40,170 nt of DNA from positions 1 to 40,170 of the forward strand of contig JAPHTP010000007.1 of the NCBI GenBank assembly GCA_026196875.1. The letters are read 5' to 3'. Origin of the DNA: Kangiellaceae bacterium. Lineage in GTDB: Bacteria > Pseudomonadota > Gammaproteobacteria > Enterobacterales > Kangiellaceae. The position numbers were made by a program, and so were the translations under genes. The notes below the pieces were generated by a model that was given only the letters and a program-made list of their open reading frames with translations, did no database searches and was not told the DNA's origin. The first letter of the stretch is position 1. Each line of letters begins with the position of its first letter. Positions 24,443-33,959 of the stretch are shown here, in pieces.

Positions 24443-24475
24443 CTATACCTGAGCTATATCCGCACTATACCCGTG
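24443..24475 (-). repeat. Three 11-bp tandem repeats upstream of the VanZ-like gene
   Basis: On the plus strand the units read ctatacctgag, ctatatccgca and ctatacccgtg; on the coding strand each has GGG/GGA/AGG followed by TATAG. They end 31 bases before the VanZ-like start codon. The period is close to one DNA turn. GATATAG/GTATAG could also act as repeated -10-like elements. Confidence 0.65.
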
Positions 24476-24480
24476 CTTTA

Positions 24481-24735
24481 CTAATCAAGATCAAAAAAAA
24501 CTTTTCTCATTCGCCACATCCAGATCCCGATATAACCGGGAATGGCGTAGAGTACACTGGCAATAACTATTACACTGACGGAGGTGAACAGCCATTGGTT
24601 TTCTGTTTTACTCACATAGATTAATGCGATTATTCCAAACATAGAAACAATAGTACCAACCAGTAATCTTTTTAGCTGCTTTCTGGGCGTTAGTGCCATG
24701 TCACGTAGTCGCTTGTTAAGCGAATCAGGTAGCAT
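24481..24735 (-). CDS. Small membrane protein, unknown function
   Basis: An 84-residue protein with two predicted transmembrane helices (about 24-41 and 48-66) and basic stretches before the first (RKQLKRLL) and after the second (MRRKV-like WRMRKVFF). I do not recognise a family. ATG 24735 is chosen because the upstream open frame, to TTG 24801, has no better signal; neither start has a good ribosome binding site. It lies 69 bases upstream of the VanZ-like gene on the same strand, so the two may share a transcript. A chance reading frame is not excluded, but the hydrophobic pattern looks real. Confidence 0.5.
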   Translation of the reverse strand: MLPDSLNKRLRDMALTPRKQLKRLLVGTIVSMFGIIALIYVSKTENQWLFTSVSVIVIASVLYAIPGYIGIWMWRMRKVFFDLD

Positions 24736-24989
24736 GTGTTTTATATGTACTGCTTCGTCTAAGAAAAGAGAACTATAAGCGACAATTTGATAGAAAAACA
24801 AATAAAACTGGTAATTTTCTTAAAAGTTAGAGCCTTGGTATTGGTTTAGGAATAGACGGAATAGTTAGGAATGGATTGGAACAGAGAGGGGAGCAAAAGA
24901 GCCCTCAACATATAGCGAAGGCTCAATAGAATAGCAAAGCAATGAAATCTTGTTACGACTATAAAAGAACAATAAACAGTTTAGAACGA

Positions 24990-25565
24990 TTAATAGTAAG
25001 GATTTTCTCCCTCGCTGTGTTCAGTAACGTCTTTAACCCCTTTTACTTCAGGCACTTTTTCTAAAAGCGTTTTTTCAATTCCATCTTTAAGAGTTACGTC
25101 GGCCATACCACAACCTTGGCATCCGCCGCCAAACTGTAAGATAGCTATTCCATCTTCGGTAAATTCAGCCAAAGCAACTTGTCCGCCATGGTTGGCGAGT
25201 TGTGGATTTATCTCTGCTTCAATGATATATCGAATACGGTCGACCGGCGGCGCGTCGTCTGGCACTTTTCTCGCTTTAGCGTTTGGTGCACGCAAGGTCA
25301 ACTGACCGCCCATATCGTCGGTCTGAAAGTCAATTTCCGCTTCTTCTAAATAGGGAATACTCTCTTCATCCACATATGCATTGAATTGTTCAAGTTCTTG
25401 CTTCAAATCGTCGTTTTCGACCGCGTCCGGGGGGCAGTAAGAAACGCCACATTCAGCGTGAGGTGTACCTGGATTGACTACAAAAACTCGGATGCCGGTG
25501 CCTTCTTCTTGAGACGAAAGCAACTTTACAAAATGCTCCTGAGCGGATTCGGTGATAGTGATCAT
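24990..25565 (-). CDS. nfuA: Fe-S biogenesis protein NfuA
   Basis: A 191-residue protein matching NfuA in length and layout. The N-terminal degenerate A-type carrier domain (1-95; [20 protein letters not shown]) precedes the Nfu domain (about 105-185) with [15 protein letters not shown]. Cys149 and Cys152 of the CxxC motif coincide with the E. coli residues. NfuA receives [4Fe-4S] clusters and delivers them to targets such as lipoyl synthase and aconitase, especially under oxidative stress or iron limitation. The ATG at 25565 gives the canonical MITITESAQ start. It is a single gene in this strain's layout, without iscRSU neighbours in the window. Confidence 0.96.
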   Translation of the reverse strand: MITITESAQEHFVKLLSSQEEGTGIRVFVVNPGTPHAECGVSYCPPDAVENDDLKQELEQFNAYVDEESIPYLEEAEIDFQTDDMGGQLTLRAPNAKARKVPDDAPPVDRIRYIIEAEINPQLANHGGQVALAEFTEDGIAILQFGGGCQGCGMADVTLKDGIEKTLLEKVPEVKGVKDVTEHSEGENPYY

Positions 25566-25859
25566 TAGATTTTTAACTGCAAAATTACGAATATAGCCAT
25601 CATTTTAACAGATAGAACTCATAAAAAACCCATGTTTTTTATAAGGAATTAATAAATAGAGTCTATATTGAATCGATTAGGGGTTATCTTTTTCGTAACA
25701 ATTTCTGTAAACCCATTGATCTTCAAAGACGCATTTCCTATTCTGCCTGATTAACCGTACTAGGGATTGGAGTGAGCCGGAGAATTCTTGCTTTGTATCA
25801 TTCCTTTGACAAAAATGAACGCCCATCTGGCTAAAACAATCAAAAAACTAGGTTAATGA

Positions 25860-28445
25860 ATGAAAAAATTTCTTAGTGTAGCTCTAATCAGCTTACTTTC
25901 TATGCCGTTGTCTCAATTAATGGCTGAAGAAGACAAGACGCTTTCCCTTGGATATTACTTACCACAAGCTTCAAATTACGATCCTTCAATTCCCACTCCA
26001 AGTTCTTCTCTGGGGTACCAGGTTGGGGAGTGGCACGTAAGGCCGGAACAAATAGCTTACTATTTCGAGAAATTGGCAAACGCTTCCAATCGGGTAAAAG
26101 TTGAGGTTATCGGTTATAGCCATGAGAAGAGACCACTAATTCTCGCTTATATCTCCTCGCCCGAGAACTTACAAAAACTAGAGCAATTGCGGGTAGCTCA
26201 CGTTAAAAATGAAAAGGCTGGTGAGACGCCTTTATTTACCTGGATGGGATATAGCGTACATGGCAATGAAGCTAGCGGGAGTAATGCATCTTTGCTGTTT
26301 GCCTATCACTATGCAGCGGCTAATGATAAAGCAACACTAGCACAGCTGGACAAACAGGTTATCATTGTAGATCCTATGTTAAACCCTGATGGATTGTCCC
26401 GTTTTGCCAGTTGGGTTAATCGTTACAAAAGTAAAACGCCAAATGCTGATCCGTTAGATACGGAGCATAACGAATCTTGGCCTTCAGGCCGAACCAATCA
26501 TTATTGGTTCGATCTCAATAGAGACTGGCTGTTGCAGCAACACCCAGAGTCGCAAGCTAGAGTGAGTCAGTTCCACCGTTGGCGCCCACACATTTTGACT
26601 GACTTCCATGAGATGGGGACTAACAATTCGTACTTCTTCCAACCGGGGGTACACAGCCGTCAAAATCCGTTAACACCGGAAGATAACTTTAAGATGACGG
26701 CTACTATTGCTGAATATCATGCCAAGGCTTTAGACAACATCGGCAGTTTGTATTACAGCAAGGAGTCCTTTGATGATTTTTATTACGGTAAAGGCTCTAC
26801 CTATCCTGACGTACATGGCACGGTTGGAATTTTGTTCGAGCAAGCGAGCGCAAGAGGGCATGTTCAGGATTCGGCTTATGGAAAATTGTCATTTCCCTTT
26901 GCTATTAGAAACCAGTTAACCACGTCATTTTCTACGATTGAAGCCGCGCAGGCCAATTTTGATGCTTTGAAAAACATGCGAAGCAAATTTATTAGTGAAG
27001 GCCAACAGCTTGCCAACAAGGATAAATCAAGGGCGGTTGTAATTTCTTCCAAAGATAAATATCGCTTGGGTCAACTACTGGATATTTTACGCCGCCATCA
27101 AATAGACTATTATCCGCTGGCAAAAAATTTGAAATTAGAATCAAATTCTTTTGATTCATCAACCAGCTACATTATTCCGTTAAAGCAACCTCAATATCGA
27201 TTGATCAAATCACTGTTTGAAACTCGTAAGCAATTCCCCGACAAGGTTTTTTATGATGTTTCGACGTGGAATATGGGAATGGCGTTTGATTTAGATTACG
27301 CATTTGTCAGTCGCTCAAAATATAGTCAGTCATTGTTGGCCAAAAATAAAATAGAATCTTTTGTTGAGCCCATTATTTCTTCTCAAGCATTAGCTGTCGC
27401 CTTCGATTCAGAAAATATGGCAACGGCTCAACTATTGAATGCATTACACCGCGAAAACATCAGAGTACAGGCGACGACTAAGCCTACTCAATTACCTTCC
27501 AGCAATAACAATGACTTAAGCTTAGGGAGCTTAATTGTTCCCCTCAAAGCGCAGAATTTGAGTAGGGCAGAATTGGTGTCTCTGATTCAAAAGCTGGCAC
27601 TGAAATTCAAACTACGACCGATTGAAATTACCGGCGGCCTAGCGGTCAAAGGGGTCGATATGGGGAGCCCAAGCAACCCGGTTCTGAAGCCTGTCAAACC
27701 AGCGTTATTAATTGGCAAAGGGGTTTCATCTTACCAAGCTGGAGAAGTATGGCATTGGCTTGACCAAAGATTATCGCAGCCCGTTACTTTGTTAGACGTT
27801 TCTAAAGTAAACAGGTTGCTTCAGAGTGATTACAGCCACTTGATCATGGTCAGTGGACGTTACGATTTTAGTGAAAAAAACATTAAAGATATTGAGCGCT
27901 GGGTGAAAAAAGGCGGAGTCATTATTGCTCATTCGTCCGGTGCTAAGTGGCTAACTTCACAAAAGTGGACTTCAAGCCAAGTGAAGAAGTTTACCAAGCC
28001 AGTGGATAGCAAAGCTAAATATTCTGATAGAGGACAGCTAAATGCAAAACACGTTGTTGGTGGCGCAATAGCCGATCTGCGGATTGATACTTCTCATCCC
28101 ATCGGTTTTGGACTGGACAATGATTCTATTCAAGTTTTTAAGCGGTCAGAACAGGTGTTTACTGAGCCCAAAGAAGCTTTTGTTGGTGTTGCCAGATTTA
28201 CTGATGCGCCTCATGCTGCTGGATATATGTCAGACGAAGTTATCGATCATTTAAAAGGGCAAACCAGCGTATTTGTACAAGGACTAGGTAAAGGAAAACT
28301 GATTGGTTTTTCGGATAATCCACTCTTTCGTGGATTTTGGTATGGTACTGGAAAATTGTTCAATAATGCTTTGTACTTTAGCCAAGTGATTTCTGCTCCC
28401 GCTAAAAGTAAACCAAAGGAAAGTGACAAAACCAGTAAAAAGTAG
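25860..28445 (+). CDS. Exported M14 family zinc carboxypeptidase
   Basis: An 861-residue secreted enzyme with a signal peptide (1-22, ending LMA). The zinc site is HGNE (His134, Glu137), and TDFHEMG supplies the third ligand (about His250); NPDGLSR and FDLNRDW are further catalytic-site segments of the M14 family. The last 240 residues, beginning KPALLIGKGVSSYQAGEVWHWL, have a glutamine-amidotransferase-like appearance with KKGGVIIAHSSG. M14 enzymes cut C-terminal residues from peptides; large marine forms are thought to digest proteins outside the cytoplasm. It stands upstream of a small acetyltransferase gene (44-base gap) and a second large metalloprotease on the same strand, which suggests a protein-digesting cluster. 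Confidence 0.9.
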   Translation: MKKFLSVALISLLSMPLSQLMAEEDKTLSLGYYLPQASNYDPSIPTPSSSLGYQVGEWHVRPEQIAYYFEKLANASNRVKVEVIGYSHEKRPLILAYISSPENLQKLEQLRVAHVKNEKAGETPLFTWMGYSVHGNEASGSNASLLFAYHYAAANDKATLAQLDKQVIIVDPMLNPDGLSRFASWVNRYKSKTPNADPLDTEHNESWPSGRTNHYWFDLNRDWLLQQHPESQARVSQFHRWRPHILTDFHEMGTNNSYFFQPGVHSRQNPLTPEDNFKMTATIAEYHAKALDNIGSLYYSKESFDDFYYGKGSTYPDVHGTVGILFEQASARGHVQDSAYGKLSFPFAIRNQLTTSFSTIEAAQANFDALKNMRSKFISEGQQLANKDKSRAVVISSKDKYRLGQLLDILRRHQIDYYPLAKNLKLESNSFDSSTSYIIPLKQPQYRLIKSLFETRKQFPDKVFYDVSTWNMGMAFDLDYAFVSRSKYSQSLLAKNKIESFVEPIISSQALAVAFDSENMATAQLLNALHRENIRVQATTKPTQLPSSNNNDLSLGSLIVPLKAQNLSRAELVSLIQKLALKFKLRPIEITGGLAVKGVDMGSPSNPVLKPVKPALLIGKGVSSYQAGEVWHWLDQRLSQPVTLLDVSKVNRLLQSDYSHLIMVSGRYDFSEKNIKDIERWVKKGGVIIAHSSGAKWLTSQKWTSSQVKKFTKPVDSKAKYSDRGQLNAKHVVGGAIADLRIDTSHPIGFGLDNDSIQVFKRSEQVFTEPKEAFVGVARFTDAPHAAGYMSDEVIDHLKGQTSVFVQGLGKGKLIGFSDNPLFRGFWYGTGKLFNNALYFSQVISAPAKSKPKESDKTSKK

Positions 28446-28489
28446 GTTTTAACAATTTTAAATAACCGGTCTTAAAGCGGAGAGGAAGT

Positions 28490-29056
28490 TTGTCAGAGAC
28501 TGATATTAGTAAGTTGGAAATCCCCACAATCGTCGGCGCTAATATATTACTAAGGCCTTGCAAGGCAAGTGACTATGAGGCGATCAGATTTTACCGGCAG
28601 GACGAAGAAAGTTGCCGCTTTATTCGGCCGCCGGAATCTGACCAAAGAATAAAAGAGATCGTTGAGCAACACTGTTCACCCTGGGAGATGAGTGAGGCAA
28701 GGTGGAATGGACTGGTCATTAATTTTATTGGCCAAGAAAAGGTTGTCGGCGAAATCGTATTTAGAATTGAAGAGCAGGAACACTCAAGGGCTGAAATTGG
28801 CTATCGCATTTCACCGGAATGTGCCGGCAAAGGCGTTTGTACTGAAGCCTGTCGATTACTGATAAACTACCTGTTTTCAGAACTCAAGTTTCACAAAGTA
28901 GTTGCAAAGTGTGACCCGGAAAATCATGCTTCTTATCGTGTCATGGAGAAAGTCGGGATGCAAAAAGAAGCCTATTTTAAGAGCCACTTTAAAGTTGGAA
29001 ACCGCTGGACCGATCAAGTTGATTACGGATTATTAGCTTCTGATTGGAAATGGTAG
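28490..29056 (+). CDS. GNAT family N-acetyltransferase (RimJ/RimL-like)
   Basis: A 188-residue protein of the GNAT fold. NILLRPCKASDYEAI starts the domain; GEIGYRIS-type beta strands (AEIGYRISPECAGKGVCTEA) hold the acetyl-CoA pyrophosphate loop, and KVVAKCDPENHASYRVMEKVGM with KEAYFKSHFK closes it. This pattern is typical of RimJ/RimL-like or YdaF-like enzymes that acetylate protein N-termini or small amines; the substrate is unknown. The start is TTG 28490 after a purine-rich GGAGAGG; no ATG fits. It lies 44 bases after the M14 gene, and the two may be co-transcribed. Confidence 0.88.
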   Translation: MSETDISKLEIPTIVGANILLRPCKASDYEAIRFYRQDEESCRFIRPPESDQRIKEIVEQHCSPWEMSEARWNGLVINFIGQEKVVGEIVFRIEEQEHSRAEIGYRISPECAGKGVCTEACRLLINYLFSELKFHKVVAKCDPENHASYRVMEKVGMQKEAYFKSHFKVGNRWTDQVDYGLLASDWKW

Positions 29057-29219
29057 GGGGCTTATGAATAATAAATTTTCTAATTTCGTGGCCTAATACC
29101 TTGATTTTAATGACATAACACCACTATATTGTGTGCAATCTTTGAAATTCTCAATTGAGTTTTTTAGTCGAGTTTGAGCGAAGCAGTGCATTGAACATTG
29201 TAAAACCAAGGAATCTAGC

Positions 29220-31640
29220 ATGAAAAAAACGTTAACCTCGCTTTTAACTACATTAAGTGCTTCTTTACTTGTGTGTAGTTCGTGGTCGGTTGAGGCTAAG
29301 AAGTTAGCAGAGCTCGAGCAACTATATGAATTGGATAGGGGCTTCGTGGGGCTCATTCACGATAAGAAAGAAGATAAGATCTATTTAAAAATAGACAACC
29401 TGGGTGAGGAATTAATCTACCAGACAAGCTTGCCTTCAGGATTAGGCTCAAATGATATTGGATTAGACCGGGGGCAGCTAAGCTATACCAGATTGGTCGA
29501 GTTTCAAAAGGCTGGCAATAAAGTCATGCTGGTACAAAAGCCGGTGGATTATCGAGCAGAAAGCAAAAACAGGAAGGAACGCCAAGCGATTAGCGAAGCA
29601 TTTGCATCATCGACATTATGGGGATTTAAAGTTGCGGACTCAGGCTCGAACTGGGTACTTGTAGATGCCACAGATTTTATGATGCAAGATATCCATGGGG
29701 TCGGTAAACGGTTAGCCAGGGCAAAACAGGGAACGGGTTATAAAGTAGATAAAAGTCGTTCGGCACTTTATATGCCTCGAACAACCGCTTTTCCAGATAA
29801 CACTGAACTGGAGGCGAGTATTACCTTAACCGGGAGCAAGCCCGGTAACTATTTAAGGCAAGTTGCTCCAGAACCCACTGCGATTACGCTCAAAATGCAC
29901 CATAGTTTTGTTCGGCTACCTAAACGCGGTTATAAACCTCGAGTTTTTATACCAAAGAGCGGTTATTGGGATATCGAGTATAAAGACTACGCAACGCCAA
30001 TTAATGACAGCATTACCAAGCGCTATATCGGTCGACACCGACTACAGAAGAAAAATCCAGACGCTGAAATGTCGGAAGCAGTTGAGCCGATCATTTATTA
30101 CTTAGACCCGGGAGTGCCTGAACCGGTTAAGTCTGCTTTGATTGATGGTGCGATGTGGTGGAATAAAGCTTTTGAAGCAATCGGTTATAAAGACGCATTT
30201 CAGGTAAAAATGCTGCCGGACAATGCGGACCCAATGGACGTTCGCTATAACGTTATCCAATGGGTTCACCGGGCCACGCGAGGTTGGTCATATGGTTCAA
30301 CAGTTACAGATCCAAGAACCGGAGAGATAATTAAAGGGCACGTAACCCTTGGGTCATTGCGTGTGCGCCAGGATTATTTAATCGCACAAGGTTTAATGGC
30401 GCCATTTGCACAAGACGAAAATGATAAAGCGCTGATGGATTTAGCGCTCGCGAGAATTAGACAATTGTCAGCTCATGAAGTGGGTCATACCATTGGACTC
30501 GCTCATAACTTTGCCGCGAGTACATATGGCAGAGCATCGGTTATGGACTATCCTCACCCTAAATTCCAATTGCAGGGGAATAAGATTATTGCGCCTAATG
30601 CCTATGGCGTGGGCTTAGGAAAATGGGATTTTGCCGCTGTCGCATATGGTTACAAGGATTTTCCTAAAGGTAAGGAAGATGCTTGGTTAAAACAGTTAAT
30701 CGCTGAAAACGATCAGAAAGGACTGCTCTATATTTCCGATCCTGACTCACGCCGTCCTGGGAGTGCGCATGCTAGAGCCAGCCTTTGGGACAATGGCGGT
30801 GACCCAGTACAAGAGCTTGAGTCGATGAAGCAAATTCGTAGTGTGGCGTTAAGTAATTTCGGCGCTCGTAACCTGAAGCGAGACAGAGCATGGTCTGACC
30901 TTCAAGAAATAATAGTGCCCGTTTATTATTTCCATCGATATCAAATTACTGCTGTTGCAAAGTTAATAGGTGGCATTAATTACGATTATTCGATAAAACG
31001 AAACAACCAAGCCAGGAACGTTTCGGTGGTTAAAGGAGAAAAGCAAGTAGAAGCATTAAACTCAATGCTTTCAACATTAACACCTGAATTCTTAAAGCTG
31101 GCGCCTGAAATCGCCGCTATGATGTTACCCAAGGCAATGGGGCATTATCGGACGCGTGAAGCTGTTCAAGGCAACAGCGGCACTGCATTTGATTCGCTTG
31201 CTATGGCTGAAGCTTCAGCCCAGCATACCTTGTCGCTGATATTACATCCGCAACGATTAAATCGATTGGTGGAACAAAGTGCGGCGGACCCTACAATTCC
31301 ATCAATCGATTCGATCGGCACGAGTATTCATCAGGACATTATTGAGAAAAACTACGATGGGTTTAACGCTACAATTCACCAATCTGTAGTGGCCCTGGTT
31401 TATTCGAATTATCTAAATCTTTTGCATGGTAAAAATGTTTCGCAGCAAGTTAAAATGCAGGTTCTGGGCATACTAATGACAGAAAGAGATTATCTGCAAA
31501 GAAAGCTAACGGCGGTTAGAAAAACTTCCAGCTATTACGGTTTTTATGCCTATCAGTTTAAGCGGCTTGAGAATTTGACAATAGAAGCTAAAGATAAGCT
31601 TATCCAATTGCCTAAAATGCCACCAGGCTCTCCTATCTAG
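29220..31640 (+). CDS. Exported zinc-dependent metalloprotease (DUF5117/DUF4953 type)
   Basis: An 806-residue protein with a signal peptide (1-26, ending VEA). Residues about 30-200 match the DUF5117-like N-terminal region. The metzincin-like site is SAHEVGHTIGLAHNFAAS: His419, Glu420, His423 and His429 give the HExxHxxGxxH pattern, followed by SVMDYPHP, a likely Met-turn. This family of large, exported metzincin-like proteases is common in Bacteroidota and marine Gammaproteobacteria and probably digests external protein. ATG 29220 gives a normal signal sequence. The gene ends before a strong bidirectional hairpin and is the last in a protein-digesting stretch. Confidence 0.9.
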   Translation: MKKTLTSLLTTLSASLLVCSSWSVEAKKLAELEQLYELDRGFVGLIHDKKEDKIYLKIDNLGEELIYQTSLPSGLGSNDIGLDRGQLSYTRLVEFQKAGNKVMLVQKPVDYRAESKNRKERQAISEAFASSTLWGFKVADSGSNWVLVDATDFMMQDIHGVGKRLARAKQGTGYKVDKSRSALYMPRTTAFPDNTELEASITLTGSKPGNYLRQVAPEPTAITLKMHHSFVRLPKRGYKPRVFIPKSGYWDIEYKDYATPINDSITKRYIGRHRLQKKNPDAEMSEAVEPIIYYLDPGVPEPVKSALIDGAMWWNKAFEAIGYKDAFQVKMLPDNADPMDVRYNVIQWVHRATRGWSYGSTVTDPRTGEIIKGHVTLGSLRVRQDYLIAQGLMAPFAQDENDKALMDLALARIRQLSAHEVGHTIGLAHNFAASTYGRASVMDYPHPKFQLQGNKIIAPNAYGVGLGKWDFAAVAYGYKDFPKGKEDAWLKQLIAENDQKGLLYISDPDSRRPGSAHARASLWDNGGDPVQELESMKQIRSVALSNFGARNLKRDRAWSDLQEIIVPVYYFHRYQITAVAKLIGGINYDYSIKRNNQARNVSVVKGEKQVEALNSMLSTLTPEFLKLAPEIAAMMLPKAMGHYRTREAVQGNSGTAFDSLAMAEASAQHTLSLILHPQRLNRLVEQSAADPTIPSIDSIGTSIHQDIIEKNYDGFNATIHQSVVALVYSNYLNLLHGKNVSQQVKMQVLGILMTERDYLQRKLTAVRKTSSYYGFYAYQFKRLENLTIEAKDKLIQLPKMPPGSPI

Positions 31641-31659
31641 AAACGCGTTTTTACTGAAT

Positions 31660-31690
31660 TAACAAAGGAGGCTAAGCCTCCTTTGTTAAT
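31660..31690. terminator. Bidirectional hairpin between convergent genes
   Basis: TTAACAAAGGAGGC (31660-31673) and its perfect inverted copy (31677-31690) form a 14-bp stem with a three-base loop. It sits between the stop codons of the metalloprotease (plus) and the BtuF-like gene (minus), as expected for a shared terminator. Confidence 0.85.
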
Positions 31691-31695
31691 CTTTG

Positions 31696-32502
31696 TCAGG
31701 TGACTTTATTAATTTTGTCAGCTGACAAGGATTCTAAGAACTGCAAACTTCTAATGCCGTACCAGGAAAACAATTCCCCATCTACAAGTGCACAGGGAAA
31801 TCCTAGTTCAAGTAATTCTTGCTTGTAATTGTGAAAAGGGAAGGGTTCACTGGAAAATAATAATAGGGTTTGTTGAGGAAAGTAATCTTCCAGCTCAATG
31901 ACCGGGTATTTTTGGTCAAACTTAACTCTTTGTTCTTCCACTCCGAGTAATTTCAACACTGACTGAATAAAAATACCTTCGCCCGCAGCCATCCATGGTT
32001 TTTTCCAAATCATATAAATTAGTTGTTCAGCATTCTTAGGTTTTTTCCACCACTCCATCACGCCGGGTAACTCGTTTATTTTATAGGAGAAAGTTCTATT
32101 ATTAAGTAGATTTTGCCATCGCTTAGCAATAAGTTTCATTGCATTATTTTCGATAGCGTTTGATAGTTTTTCCAGTTCAGGTGCTACATCCTGCACGCTC
32201 TGAATGTGCAGGGCAATGTAATCAACGGGACAGTTTTGCGCCATTTCCAGAGTGTTTTCTTCTTTGTCCAATATGACCAGATCTGCTTTTAGATCGAGCA
32301 CTTTTTGCCAATCGATATCTTTTGTTCCGCCAACTTTTTTTATTTTATTAACTTCCTCGACGGGGTGGATACAAAATCGGGAACGGCCAACTAGATTAAC
32401 CTTACATTCAATAAGGGTTTCTGTGATGGATGGAACTAAACTCACAATTCTGCGCAAATGAGTTTGTTTGTCTGAATTTATGAGGTGTGAATTACAGTTC
32501 AT
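31696..32502 (-). CDS. BtuF-like corrinoid-binding protein without signal peptide
   Basis: A 268-residue protein of the helical-backbone metal-receptor fold used by BtuF. RRIVSLVPSITETLIECKVN, VGRSRFCIHP and VGGTKDIDWQKVLDLKADLVI are the standard N-terminal half, and MAAGEGIFIQSVLKLLG the linker-helix and C-terminal lobe. True BtuF is periplasmic, but this protein begins MNCNSHLINSDKQTHLRR with no signal peptide or lipobox, and a longer TTG start (32526) would not add one. It may bind corrinoid in the cytoplasm or be exported in some other way. Its gene is divergent from the adenosyltransferase gene and close to the BtuCD-like genes, which supports a B12 role. Confidence 0.8.
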   Translation of the reverse strand: MNCNSHLINSDKQTHLRRIVSLVPSITETLIECKVNLVGRSRFCIHPVEEVNKIKKVGGTKDIDWQKVLDLKADLVILDKEENTLEMAQNCPVDYIALHIQSVQDVAPELEKLSNAIENNAMKLIAKRWQNLLNNRTFSYKINELPGVMEWWKKPKNAEQLIYMIWKKPWMAAGEGIFIQSVLKLLGVEEQRVKFDQKYPVIELEDYFPQQTLLLFSSEPFPFHNYKQELLELGFPCALVDGELFSWYGIRSLQFLESLSADKINKVT

Positions 32503-32725
32503 CTTTAAATTACTAACTATTCCCAATATTATTGCGAAATGAGAACCGATAAGCGTTTCAATTGCAGATTGGTTTCTATAAAATACGCGCCCGCTCAGAT
32601 GTGGTGAAAAAATAAACAGTGCTGTTTTCTTAAGTTTGACGGCTTAGTTTTGCGCTCACACTCTATTTTAAGATCATCTGGCCTTGGCGATAAACAGTCA
32701 ATTAAAAAGATTTTGTGGATAAGCT

Positions 32726-33283
32726 ATGGGAAATCGACTTTCTAAACTAGCAACTAAAACCGGTGACGATGGCACTACTGGAATTTCAGGCAATACTCGA
32801 CTAGCCAAAGATTCCAGTCGAATCGAAGCCATAGGCACGGTAGATGAATTGAATGCGGCAATTGGTATGGTTACCTCTCAGGAATTGCCGGATGATATTA
32901 GCGGGTCTTTAAACGAAATCCAGCATCGGTTGTTTGACCTTGGCGGTGAATTAGCTATGCCGGATTATCAGTTAATTAAAGATGAGCACGTGGCTCAACT
33001 TGATATTTGGTTGCAAGATTTCAATGAGCGTTTACCACCGCTTAAGGAATTTGTTTTACCTAAAGGTAGCATAGCGACTACCAGCTGCCATTTAGCTCGT
33101 ACCATTTGTCGGCGTGCAGAAAGAAGAATGGTCACTTTGTCCAAAGAAGATCAAATCAACCAAGCTGCCCGTATTTACTTAAACCGGCTATCGGACTTAC
33201 TTTTCGTTTTTTGCAGACTATTAAGCCAATCGGATAATTCTGAAGAAATGTGGCAGTCGCGTCGAGTTAAAGCTGATGAGTAA
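32726..33283 (+). CDS. pduO: Cob(I)yrinic acid a,c-diamide adenosyltransferase, PduO type
   Basis: A 185-residue enzyme with the PduO-type signature KLATKTGDDGTTGI at residues 6-19, then GTVDELNAAIG, IQHRLFDLGGELAMP, FVLPKGS and CRRAERRM. It transfers the adenosyl group from ATP to cob(I)alamin or its precursors, giving the Co-C bond of coenzyme B12; in the assimilatory route it acts before the nucleotide loop is joined. The protein is cytoplasmic and trimeric in the family. The start ATG 32726 follows a GTGGA purine tract. A gene of unknown function starts six bases after the stop and is almost certainly in the same transcript. Confidence 0.93.
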   Translation: MGNRLSKLATKTGDDGTTGISGNTRLAKDSSRIEAIGTVDELNAAIGMVTSQELPDDISGSLNEIQHRLFDLGGELAMPDYQLIKDEHVAQLDIWLQDFNERLPPLKEFVLPKGSIATTSCHLARTICRRAERRMVTLSKEDQINQAARIYLNRLSDLLFVFCRLLSQSDNSEEMWQSRRVKADE

Positions 33284-33289
33284 CGCCTA

Positions 33290-33721
33290 ATGAAAGAGCA
33301 AGCAGCGTTGCAAAATACGCTTCCTCACCAAATTCAAATTGACAAAGAAAATAATTTGGCGACGCTGACTTTTGTTGGGCACATTGGCATCAAACAATTT
33401 GCTGACAGTTTTTCAGAGTTGATAAGGCATAAAGATTTTGTTCAGAATATGAATGCCTGTTATCGACTGGAAAATGCATATGTTGATTTAAATATAAACG
33501 ATACAGAGATCCTTTTTCATTTTGCCGCGGGGATGCGCGACAAAAGAGGTGACCAATACCAACTCGCATTTGTTTATAAGGACGAAATGACAAAAATGCT
33601 AGTTGAGTTTTATCGGTTGTTTTTGGTCAGAACAGATATAGAAGTTTTAACCACTCCAAGTATTCAAGAAGCACAAAGTTGGCTTATTCACTCTCACGAG
33701 CCGACGGTTGAGCAACTCTAG
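33290..33721 (+). CDS. STAS/SpoIIAA-like small protein, paralogue 1
   Basis: A 143-residue soluble protein of uncertain family. It shows alternating beta strands and helices: a first strand pair (QIQIDKENNLATLTFVGH), helix (IKQFADSFSELIRHKDF), strand (MNACYRLENAYVDLN), helix, strand (QLAFVYKDEM) and a closing helix with QEAQSWL. This layout resembles the SpoIIAA-like (STAS/SEC14) fold, but no defining motif is present. A clear paralogue is encoded 239 bases downstream (FADSFSELIRHKDFVQNMN against LDQTFIALIEHPDFFYNIN). The start is six bases after the adenosyltransferase stop. No known B12 enzyme looks like this, and no function should be assumed. Confidence 0.6.
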   Translation: MKEQAALQNTLPHQIQIDKENNLATLTFVGHIGIKQFADSFSELIRHKDFVQNMNACYRLENAYVDLNINDTEILFHFAAGMRDKRGDQYQLAFVYKDEMTKMLVEFYRLFLVRTDIEVLTTPSIQEAQSWLIHSHEPTVEQL

Positions 33722-33959
33722 ATTTTCCTAAAGAACGGGTCCCACCTCAAACGAGAATTCGGGATCTTCCTTCATACATTCCTGAAGGTTATGTTTACTA
33801 TTAACAATTATCTAATTATGGCTTGCTATTTTGCGTGAAATAGAAAAGACTTAAACTTATGACGCTAACTATCTGATTTAACTCCGATCTGGTTGTTTAA
33901 TGGTCACTATTATCTAATTACATTGAGTTAAGTTTGCTAGCTAAGGAGCCTGGTATTTC

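Noticed and set aside
24899-24924. Terminator after nfuA
   Set aside because: A GAGCC/GGCTC stem with a 16-base loop and only four T residues on the minus strand is too weak to call.
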